Part shown: one piece after another, positions 35,338 through 42,799 of the stretch
Layout of the letters: every line of letters begins with the position of its first letter
Numbering within the stretch: position 1 is the first letter of the stretch
DNA from: Aquirufa ecclesiirivi
Lineage (GTDB): Bacteria; Bacteroidota; Bacteroidia; Cytophagales; Spirosomataceae
Assembly: GCF_011250515.1 (NCBI RefSeq)
Contig: NZ_JAANOP010000003.1
Span: forward strand, 1-64,000
Direction of reading: 5' to 3'
DNA: 64,000 nucleotides
Notes under the pieces: model-generated
What the model saw: only the letters and a program-made list of their open reading frames with translations
Told to the model about the DNA's origin: nothing
Database searches by the model: none
Translations under genes and position numbers: made by a program

Positions 35338-37773
35338 TTATTTTTGAGTTTTAATGTTTACTTGTAAATTAGACATGCTTGGATAACTTAAATCAGCATC
35401 CATGGATTTATTCCCAGTAATAGTCTTTATCACTTGTAAATCCATTTTAGATTGATCCTTCAAGGACACAATGGCCTTTTGAACAACCAAATTAGGGGCG
35501 ATAAGCTCAGCATTTTGATCAGATGAAGCAATTAATAATTCCGTATTTCCATCGATATTGACACTATGGAAATTATGTAAGACCACTTCCAATTTAGCCT
35601 GATTGAATCCTTTGATTTCCGTTCTGGCATTTCCACCTAATTCTACTTTAGAAAGCTTTGGAGATTGTATTTCTATCTGAACGCCTGATTGCACTTTGTC
35701 CAATTTCAATACACCATTCACCACTTTGGCTTCCGTCACAAAACTTGGCTTATCATTTCCTTCGAATCGGATGACATATTTATCTCCAGGTACAATTCGA
35801 ATGCTAGCTCCTTCAGTATTTAAGGCTTCAATGCTTTGAAAGTTTTCCAAATCCTTACTGATAGAGAAGTTTACACCTTCCTCATCAGAAGATGAACGAT
35901 CTTCATGGAAAGACTCATCCTTATCTTCAATCGGTTCACGATTAATACATGTCAACCCTTTTTCTGGTGTAAAATTCCACATGGAACCAACAAATAAGTC
36001 GCCATTGCTCTCGTTAAAATATCCTCCATGAATTTCATTTTCTATATAAGACGCAAAATCACGCGTCATGCCAAAGCTTTGACCAAATGGAATCAATACT
36101 TTCACACGCATACGTTGGTTTCTGAACTTTTGATTCGTGATTCCAAAATGACTGTCAAATATGATTTTATCATTTTGAACGGAATAATCGTACTTGATGC
36201 TTCTCGCATTTTTCTCTGCATCCAAACGGTCTCTTCCATTAGACTTGGAAAATTCAATGACCTGAATCGTTGTTCCTGAATATCCTTCAATGGTGATTTG
36301 CGTCCGCGTAAATCCTTCACGGTTATAATCGTGCATATCCTCATCATCCAAGATTTCATCCACCAATTCTCTACTACCCAACATTTTTTCCCAAATCGAC
36401 TCCTGTGATTCTTTTTTGATATCAAAAACAAATGGCTTTGCGGGAACACTAATATCTTTTACTTGATTGATAGAAGCTGTTCTAGAAAAATTTCTTCCCA
36501 CGGTTGGTAAGGCCACAAATAAACCAATCCAACCCACGATGCATAAGGTAGTAGCGATGTATTTATAGGTTCTATTATAGAATTTACGGTTAGCTAATAA
36601 AGAAACTCCAGAGATAATAATGGAAACCAAAATGGGAAGAATGGCTGCGATGAAAGCTAAATAAGTCCAAGATGGCAAATCATTAGCTAACAAATATAAG
36701 GGGATCGCTTCACCAAATGCAATTTGAACTTGACCATGATCTAATCCAGAGAATCCTACTGAACAAACCGTAATTAAGGCAATAATACTACTTAAACCAA
36801 TCACCGTTAAAATAATTCCAAATGCTATCTGAACAATCCAACGAAGAGCTATAAAAAAGCCTTTAAATGCACCAAAGAAAGCAGCAATTAGGCGAAAAGG
36901 AACCAACAAGATACGTGTTAAAGCACTTTCTTCGACTTCACCTTCCTTTTGAAAGTTCTTCTTTATGTTATTTTCAATATTTTCAAGAGTAATAGGCTCT
37001 CCTGTCATTTCCATTTTATCGGTCAGGGTTTTAGCCTCTGGTGCTATGATTAATATCACCAGGTAGGCTACAATTCCTGTTCCAAAAAACAGTACAGAGA
37101 GTACAGCTAGTACACGCAATAGACCTAAATCCCATCCTGTGTAGGCAGAAAATCCGGAGATTACTCCACCAATGACTTTCTTTTCTGGATCACGATAAAA
37201 TTTACGGAAGGATTTATCCTCTTCTAAATTGATTTCTCCAGGGATGGCAATCCAACAGATAACATAGGCCCAGAAGATGACATTGGCTACGTGAAACAAT
37301 GGAATCATTCCAAAGAATCCAACAATCATACACAAACGTACCCAGATTGGATCAGCATGAATATAACGTGCCAAACCTGAAGCCACACCACCAATCATTT
37401 TCCTAGACAAATCGCGTCTAAATACTTTTTGGTGGGGAGCAGACTTTTCTGAATGAGTGGAATGAGTCTGAGATGAATTACTTTCTTTCTTATCTTCTTC
37501 GCTTTCTAAAGCTTGAAAATCAGCTACTGTTCCTAGAGAAGCGATTAAGGCATTTACATGTTCTAATGAAATGGCTTCCGTTTTTTCATCTTCTCGAATG
37601 CCCCAGAATTTCTCGGCAATTCTTGCTTCAATGTCAGCAATAATCTCTTTTGAACCTTCGAAATTCTCGAAGTAAGCATGGATGGATTTGATGTATGCAT
37701 CCAATGTGACAAACGCGTCCTCCTCTATGTGGAAGATAATCCCTGCGATATTAATTGAAAGGGTCTTTTTCAT
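35338..37773 (-). CDS. Double PspC-domain membrane protein with a DUF2807-like C-terminus
   Basis: The 811-residue protein begins with a cytoplasmic region (1-115). Two PspC domains follow, at about 117-179 and 191-246, each with the basic FRRD/FYRD-K-IGGV start and two hydrophobic helices. Three or four more membrane segments (about 300-420) and a large C-terminal extracytoplasmic region end in a beta-rich DUF2807-like part. PspC of enterobacteria senses envelope stress; the Bacteroidota version is paired with a PadR regulator, as here (12 bases between the genes). It may sense membrane damage, but this is inference. The fold of residues 430-640 is not recognised. Confidence 0.9.
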   Translation of the reverse strand: MKKTLSINIAGIIFHIEEDAFVTLDAYIKSIHAYFENFEGSKEIIADIEARIAEKFWGIREDEKTEAISLEHVNALIASLGTVADFQALESEEDKKESNSSQTHSTHSEKSAPHQKVFRRDLSRKMIGGVASGLARYIHADPIWVRLCMIVGFFGMIPLFHVANVIFWAYVICWIAIPGEINLEEDKSFRKFYRDPEKKVIGGVISGFSAYTGWDLGLLRVLAVLSVLFFGTGIVAYLVILIIAPEAKTLTDKMEMTGEPITLENIENNIKKNFQKEGEVEESALTRILLVPFRLIAAFFGAFKGFFIALRWIVQIAFGIILTVIGLSSIIALITVCSVGFSGLDHGQVQIAFGEAIPLYLLANDLPSWTYLAFIAAILPILVSIIISGVSLLANRKFYNRTYKYIATTLCIVGWIGLFVALPTVGRNFSRTASINQVKDISVPAKPFVFDIKKESQESIWEKMLGSRELVDEILDDEDMHDYNREGFTRTQITIEGYSGTTIQVIEFSKSNGRDRLDAEKNARSIKYDYSVQNDKIIFDSHFGITNQKFRNQRMRVKVLIPFGQSFGMTRDFASYIENEIHGGYFNESNGDLFVGSMWNFTPEKGLTCINREPIEDKDESFHEDRSSSDEEGVNFSISKDLENFQSIEALNTEGASIRIVPGDKYVIRFEGNDKPSFVTEAKVVNGVLKLDKVQSGVQIEIQSPKLSKVELGGNARTEIKGFNQAKLEVVLHNFHSVNIDGNTELLIASSDQNAELIAPNLVVQKAIVSLKDQSKMDLQVIKTITGNKSMDADLSYPSMSNLQVNIKTQK

Positions 37774-37785
37774 ACAATGATAGAT

Positions 37786-38127
37786 TTATGAATTGGGGGT
37801 GGTGGGGTTCGTTATTTGAAGTACAGAGCCTTGTAACTCATCCCATGTTAAATGAAGTTCTTCTAAAAATTCTCCTCCTTTTTCTGTTAATACGTAATAC
37901 TTACGTGGCGGGCCTGAGGAAGATTCCACCCATTTATAATCTAAAAACCCAGCATTTTTTAAGCGGGTTAACAGAGGGTATAAGGTTCCCTCCACGACCA
38001 TGATTTTTGCAGAGGTTAATTCTTCCAACATGTTGGATGCGTAAACCTCGCCTCGCGAAATAATCTGCAGAATACAGAATTCCAAAATTCCTTTCCTCAT
38101 CTGCACCTTGGCATTTTCAATATCCAT
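37786..38127 (-). CDS. PadR-family transcriptional regulator
   Basis: The 113-residue product is a short PadR with the winged helix (MRKGILEFCILQIISRGEVYASNM, split here around residues 10-33) and LVEGTLYPLLTRLKNAGFLDYKW-like recognition wing. A single C-terminal helix for dimerisation follows. PadR proteins are usually repressors released by ligands or stress. The frame can start at 38154, but MDIENAK at 38127 matches the family. The gene is the promoter-proximal partner of the PspC gene. A palindrome just upstream (38162-38190) is a likely autoregulatory operator. Confidence 0.92.
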   Translation of the reverse strand: MDIENAKVQMRKGILEFCILQIISRGEVYASNMLEELTSAKIMVVEGTLYPLLTRLKNAGFLDYKWVESSSGPPRKYYVLTEKGGEFLEELHLTWDELQGSVLQITNPTTPNS

Positions 38128-38161
38128 CGGTTCCTGTGTTTTAATGTGATACAAAACTACG

Positions 38162-38190
38162 TAAGGTACTTTGCATTACATAGTACCTTA
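38162..38190. promoter_or_regulatory. Palindromic operator candidate for PadR
   Basis: The arms 38162-38170 (TAAGGTACT) and 38182-38190 (AGTACCTTA) are perfect inverted complements around an 11-base centre. The centre itself is near-symmetric (TTG...CAT). It is 35 bases upstream of the padR start and about 80 bases upstream of the divergent histidine kinase gene. Its size and symmetry suit a PadR dimer, as known for PadR-type operators, so self-repression is inferred. Confidence 0.6.
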
Positions 38191-38200
38191 GAAACTTTTT

Positions 38201-38231
38201 TTTGATTTTTGGATAAACGGTGACTATTTTG
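38201..38231 (+). promoter_or_regulatory. Possible Bacteroidota-type promoter of the histidine kinase gene
   Basis: TTTG at 38201-38204 and TATTTTG at 38225-38231 with 20 bases between approximate the -33 TTTG / -7 TAnnTTTG pattern; the -7 box lacks one of the two spacer bases. The kinase ATG is 38 bases further on. Confidence 0.35.
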
Positions 38232-38268
38232 TGATGAATAGCCTTTTTTAGGTTCGAAAAATATCCCC

Positions 38269-39480
38269 ATGTTCAAAGAAGTCTCCTTACCTCTAGCCTT
38301 TTACAACCGCGATACATGGCTTAAGGTGGCTTTTTTTGCTGTTTGTGTTTTCATGGCAGGCTTTTCCCTGTACTTTACAGACGGTTTAGTGACTAAATTA
38401 GAGGAAAGAGAAAAGCAACAAATCGAATTATATGCAGAGACCATTCGCTATGTAATGACGAGTGATGAGAATGCAGATATCAATTTCTTTTTTGAAAGGA
38501 TTAAAAAAATCAATGAGAACAATACCATCCCGGTAATATGGAAAGATGGTTCTGGACATTTGAATTCGATCAATATCCCCATGCCCAACCAGCTTTCTAC
38601 TGAAGCGAAGCAGGATATACTCAAACAAAAGTTAAATGAAATAATCTTAGAAAATAACAAGCCCATAGAAATGGATATGGGTTTTCAGAAAGAATATATT
38701 TATTACGGTAATTCGAAATTATTGAAATTACTGAGGTATTACCCACTATCACAACTTCTCGTTGTTTTAATTATTGGCTTCTTAGGATACATCTTTTTCT
38801 CTTATTCTAGAAGAGCGGAACAAAACCGTGTTTGGGTGGGCTTAGCCAAAGAAACGGCTCATCAATTGGGAACACCCCTTTCTTCCCTGACTGCTTGGGT
38901 AGAAATTCTTAGAAATGAGCCCAGCATAGATCCCAATATTGTAATTGAGTTAAGCAAGGATATCCAACGTTTAGAGACCATTACTACGCGTTTTTCTAAT
39001 ATTGGATCGGCTCCCATTCTGAAAGAGGAGAATCTAGAAGAGTTAATCAGCACCTTTTTACTCTATTTAAAAAATCGAATATCGAGCAAAGTTCATATTG
39101 AAATAATTAGCATGCTGGCACCAGATCAAGTAGCAAAAGTCAATCGCTACCTCTTTGAATGGGTCATCGAAAATATTTGTAAAAATGCAGTGGATGCTAT
39201 GAGTGGTAGCGGAGACATCCAAATTATCCTAACAGAAGGTAAAAATAATCTCATATACATTGATATTTCTGATACTGGAAAGGGAATATCCAATAAAAAT
39301 ATGTCCAAAATATTTTCCCCTGGATTTAGCACCAAAAAAAGAGGGTGGGGATTAGGACTTACTTTAGCAAAAAGGATTGTCGAGAATTATCATGAGGGCA
39401 AACTCATTTTAAAATCTACTGAAATAAACAAAGGAAGTACGTTTCGTATTTCCTTACCTAAGCCTCCATTGCACCCATGA
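38269..39480 (+). CDS. Sensor histidine kinase
   Basis: The 403-residue membrane kinase has a helix at about 19-36, an extracytoplasmic sensor region of about 120 residues, and a second helix at about 161-179. The phospho-acceptor is His198 in KETAHQLGTPLSSL. The ATPase domain shows the N box (ENICKNAVDAM), DTGKGI, and KRGWGLGLTLAKRIVE. No response regulator gene is adjacent, so its partner is elsewhere. The final ATGA overlaps the transporter gene, which suggests co-translation with it. The stimulus is unknown. Confidence 0.93.
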   Translation: MFKEVSLPLAFYNRDTWLKVAFFAVCVFMAGFSLYFTDGLVTKLEEREKQQIELYAETIRYVMTSDENADINFFFERIKKINENNTIPVIWKDGSGHLNSINIPMPNQLSTEAKQDILKQKLNEIILENNKPIEMDMGFQKEYIYYGNSKLLKLLRYYPLSQLLVVLIIGFLGYIFFSYSRRAEQNRVWVGLAKETAHQLGTPLSSLTAWVEILRNEPSIDPNIVIELSKDIQRLETITTRFSNIGSAPILKEENLEELISTFLLYLKNRISSKVHIEIISMLAPDQVAKVNRYLFEWVIENICKNAVDAMSGSGDIQIILTEGKNNLIYIDISDTGKGISNKNMSKIFSPGFSTKKRGWGLGLTLAKRIVENYHEGKLILKSTEINKGSTFRISLPKPPLHP

Positions 39481-40403
39481 ATTCGCCTAATTTTGTTTTT
39501 GGTTCAGCTCTCGTTGTCATTTCCATTGGCTACTTGCTGAAAAGTTTGGGTTATGTAACTACCCATGATGCTAAAAATATTTCGAAATTCTTGATGCATA
39601 CCACTTTTCCGGCTTTGGTATTTAGTACCATGATTAAGATCGAATTCTCCCATGAATTATTGTGGCTTCCCTTAATTTGTATCTTATTTGCTCTGCTTTG
39701 TTCTTTTGTGGGCTTTCAAATTTTCAAAAAAGAAGGCTCCGAATATCGGGGAATCTTAACCATGGGATGTTCAGGATATAATTTAGGTTTATTTGCCTAC
39801 CCATTAATTGAAGGAATCTGGGGTTGGAAAGGATTAACTTATGCAGCGATGTTTGATATTGGCAATTCGTTTATCAATTTCATTTTAACCTATGGAATGG
39901 GGAATTATTTCTCAGCTCAAGCCAAAAAAGGCAATATGTGGAAGCATGTTTTTAAACGCATCATGTCGCTTTTCCCCTTTCAAGCCATGGTGATTGGACT
40001 ACTTGTAAATTTACTGGAAGTTCCATTACCCCTTTTTCTTACGAGCATCGTGGAAACCATTGCTCAAGGAAATAAGCCCTTAGTATTATTATTAATGGGG
40101 ATATATTTCAGTGTGAGATTGCCTAAAAAATCCTTTATTAAGGTCTTTCAAGTACTAGGCATTCGCTACCTATTGGGTTTGTCCATCGGCCTTATGTTAT
40201 ATTACAGCCTACCGTTTGATGCTCATTTTAGGAATATGATGTTGATCTGCATCATTCTACCTGTGGGTATGACGCTCATTACTTATTCTGATGAATTAAA
40301 CTTTGATACCGCTATTGCGGGGGCATTGGTTAATTTTTCGATGTTAATCAGCTTTGCGCTCATGTGGATATTGATAGCAGTATTCCAAATGGCTACCAGC
40401 TAA
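39477..40403 (+). CDS. AEC-family permease
   Basis: The 308-residue membrane protein has about ten hydrophobic helices in two halves and resembles the auxin-efflux-carrier (AEC) family of malate, malonate or other organic acid transporters. Useful marks are TTFPALVFSTMIKI early and the mid-protein SGYNLGLFAYPLIEG. Its ATG overlaps the kinase stop by four bases, so the kinase may sense the same solute, as with transporter-coupled sensors; this is inference. Confidence 0.88.
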   Translation: MNSPNFVFGSALVVISIGYLLKSLGYVTTHDAKNISKFLMHTTFPALVFSTMIKIEFSHELLWLPLICILFALLCSFVGFQIFKKEGSEYRGILTMGCSGYNLGLFAYPLIEGIWGWKGLTYAAMFDIGNSFINFILTYGMGNYFSAQAKKGNMWKHVFKRIMSLFPFQAMVIGLLVNLLEVPLPLFLTSIVETIAQGNKPLVLLLMGIYFSVRLPKKSFIKVFQVLGIRYLLGLSIGLMLYYSLPFDAHFRNMMLICIILPVGMTLITYSDELNFDTAIAGALVNFSMLISFALMWILIAVFQMATS

Positions 40404-40475
40404 CCAAATAATTTTGGTAATTTGCAGAAACAAATGCCCCTAATTTACGTTTGGGAATAAAGCAAACAATCGACA

Positions 40476-41201
40476 ATGGTAGTACCCTACAAAAATCAAT
40501 CGCAAGGAAAAAAGGAACAAGTAGCAGAAATGTTCAATTCCATTTCACCTAAGTATGATTTCTTAAATCATTTACTTAGTGGAGGAATCGATATCATCTG
40601 GAGAAAAAAAGCGATTAATTTGTTAAAAAATAAGGGTATTAAATCCTTGCTAGACATTGCCACGGGAACAGGTGATTTTGCCATTGAAGCCTTAAAGATT
40701 CAGCCAGAAAAAATTATTGGTGTGGATATTTCGCAAGGGATGTTGGATTTCGGTATCGAGAAAATCAAAAAACTGGGATTACAAGATAAAATTCACTTGC
40801 AATTAGGCGACTCAGAAAAACTACCTTTTTCGGATCAAAGCTTTGATGCTATTACTGTGAGTTTTGGTGTGCGTAATTATGAAAACCTAGAAAAAGGTTT
40901 GACTGATATGTTGCGTGTTTTAAAACCTGGTGGATACTGCCTAATCCTAGAATTTTCAAATCCTAGAAAATTTCCAATGAAGCAGTTATATGCTTTTTAC
41001 TCAAAATTCATCCTGCCTTTATTAGGGAAAATAATCTCCAAAGATCCAGCAGCGTATACTTATTTACCAGAATCTGTTCAAGCCTTTCCTGATGGACAAA
41101 ACTTCTTGGATATTTTCCAACAAGTAGGTTATAAAAATACCCAATGGATACCCATGACAGGAGGAATCTGCTCTATTTATTTGGGTCAAAAATCAAAATA
41201 G
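40476..41201 (+). CDS. menG: Demethylmenaquinone methyltransferase
   Basis: MenG/UbiE methylates demethylmenaquinone with S-adenosylmethionine in the last step of menaquinone synthesis. The 241-residue protein has MFNSISPKYDFLNHLLSGGID (split around residues 20-40), the SAM motif LDIATGTGDFAIEA, GVDISQGMLDFG and the family signature DAITVSFGVRNYENLEKGL. It is followed four bases later by porT, an arrangement I recall from other Bacteroidota. Confidence 0.96.
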   Translation: MVVPYKNQSQGKKEQVAEMFNSISPKYDFLNHLLSGGIDIIWRKKAINLLKNKGIKSLLDIATGTGDFAIEALKIQPEKIIGVDISQGMLDFGIEKIKKLGLQDKIHLQLGDSEKLPFSDQSFDAITVSFGVRNYENLEKGLTDMLRVLKPGGYCLILEFSNPRKFPMKQLYAFYSKFILPLLGKIISKDPAAYTYLPESVQAFPDGQNFLDIFQQVGYKNTQWIPMTGGICSIYLGQKSK

Positions 41202-41205
41202 GAAT

Positions 41206-41877
41206 TTGAAAAAGCTATTGGCACTTATTGGTTTCAGCATGATGAGCTTTTATTCTTTAGCCCAAGGGAATAAATACATTCGCATCAATAATGAATATTA
41301 TGACGATAAAAGGGTCCACTTTGGATTCCTTTTTGGCTTAAGCTCTAGCAATTTTAGCATGGAGGCTGATCCAACGCTCGCACCAAGTATATCACCTAGA
41401 AATTTTGGGTTTCAAATTGGGGGTTTAGCTAATTATTCCTTCAATCGCTTTTTAGAATTAAAATCAGGGGTCAACATAGCCCTTTATGATCGAGATATCA
41501 CTTTTATCCAACCTAAACCAGCGGAAGATATCAATATAGCCAGAGAATCCACTTGGTTTGAAATCCCTGTTTTACTAAAGTTTAAATCCATCCGACGAAT
41601 GAACCATCGGATGTATGCCTTAGCAGGTACAAAATTTGGTGTAGAAGCTAATGTGAAAAAGAATAGTGCCGCATTAAGTGCTCAAACGGTGGATTTTGCT
41701 TTAGAATATGGTTTCGGATTTGAAGGATTTTTTAAATATTTCAAGTTTACACCTGAAATTAGATTTTCACATGGCATTGCCAATTTATATTCGGCGCCTT
41801 CTATCACCACGAATCCTTACTTCAAAGTAAGCCGGTTGAATACCCACAATGTCACGCTGTATATAAATTTCGAATAA
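41206..41877 (+). CDS. porT: PorT-like type IX secretion/gliding outer-membrane protein
   Basis: The 223-residue product has a signal peptide (1-20, ending LAQ), then NNEYYDDKRVHFGFLFGLSS and a small beta-barrel pattern of eight strands ending in an aromatic residue. The DDKRVHFG start and location right after menG are typical of PorT/SprT, needed for type IX secretion in Porphyromonas and Flavobacterium. The start is a TTG four bases after the menG stop; the downstream ATG in FSMM would cut into the signal peptide. Other T9SS genes are not in the window. Confidence 0.85.
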   Translation: MKKLLALIGFSMMSFYSLAQGNKYIRINNEYYDDKRVHFGFLFGLSSSNFSMEADPTLAPSISPRNFGFQIGGLANYSFNRFLELKSGVNIALYDRDITFIQPKPAEDINIARESTWFEIPVLLKFKSIRRMNHRMYALAGTKFGVEANVKKNSAALSAQTVDFALEYGFGFEGFFKYFKFTPEIRFSHGIANLYSAPSITTNPYFKVSRLNTHNVTLYINFE

Positions 41878-42798
41878 TTACTTCAAACCTTTTCTAGCTA
41901 GCTTCGGGTCAACTTTCGTTTCAAAAACACTAACCGCTGAAACGCCGAACCACCCTGCTCCTTGTATGGATGAATTACTATTCAAATTCTGAATGTTAGT
42001 AGGGATATTAGCTGCTGGTCTTGAAAATAGACCCGCATTATTTAATTCCAGTCGAGCTTGAGAATAAAAGTTAAATTGGTCTTGAGAAATAGAATACAAT
42101 TCTACCTTAATTTTATCATTTTCCAGATATAATTCGGGTGAAATAGACCGACGAATAGGAAGATTAAAGGTTAAGCCATCAGATGCCGCTCCTTGTTGAA
42201 ATGCCCCATCATAAATAACCGATATATTGGATGGATCATTGTATAACTTACCATTTTTATAGGTTTTAACACGATAACAATCCCCCAAACCTAAAAAATC
42301 TTTAGCAAAGAATTGGGCATCATAACCTTCCTTGGGCTTCTCGTCACCTCGTTGTCTCCCTGAAGCCTCATCAAATTGATATAACAAAGAATCGATGGTA
42401 GGCACTCTCCTCATGGTTGCTGAAGCAGTAAATTGTTCATTTGACCAGTTAACAGATAATTGATAAGTCATACCCATTTTTCCTAAAATATCTGTTGCTA
42501 TTTTAGGTTGCCACACATAAGTTCCTGCCTGATCTTTTTCTTCTACAAAAACATATTCTTGACCCATATTATCGCGAACTTTGACTTCTGCACCGCTAAT
42601 TTTAGGTACAGATGTATTGTCAAAATAGGCTTGAGATTTAGTCAGCATGATTTTTTGGGGGCCAGGTAAATTGGTCAAAGTGGCTTCAACCACCAAATAA
42701 TTGTTGGATTTAGGACTTTCCAACTGAACTATATCCTCGCATGAGCTTAATGCTACTGTGAGAAGAATACTGAAGATATAAATAGCTTTGATTTTCAT
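41878..42798 (-). CDS. DUF4249 outer-membrane lipoprotein
   Basis: The 306-residue product starts with a lipoprotein signal peptide whose lipobox ends at Cys (VALSSC, residues 15-20). The DUF4249 fold follows: NNYLVVEATLTNLPGPQKIMLT and a long beta-rich core. DUF4249 proteins partner TonB-dependent receptors in Bacteroidota, here the gene ending at 42800. The two genes are almost abutting (one base between), the receptor being upstream. Their role may resemble a SusD-like lid, but that is inference. The substrate is unknown. Confidence 0.9.
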   Translation of the reverse strand: MKIKAIYIFSILLTVALSSCEDIVQLESPKSNNYLVVEATLTNLPGPQKIMLTKSQAYFDNTSVPKISGAEVKVRDNMGQEYVFVEEKDQAGTYVWQPKIATDILGKMGMTYQLSVNWSNEQFTASATMRRVPTIDSLLYQFDEASGRQRGDEKPKEGYDAQFFAKDFLGLGDCYRVKTYKNGKLYNDPSNISVIYDGAFQQGAASDGLTFNLPIRRSISPELYLENDKIKVELYSISQDQFNFYSQARLELNNAGLFSRPAANIPTNIQNLNSNSSIQGAGWFGVSAVSVFETKVDPKLARKGLK

Positions 42799-42799
42799 A

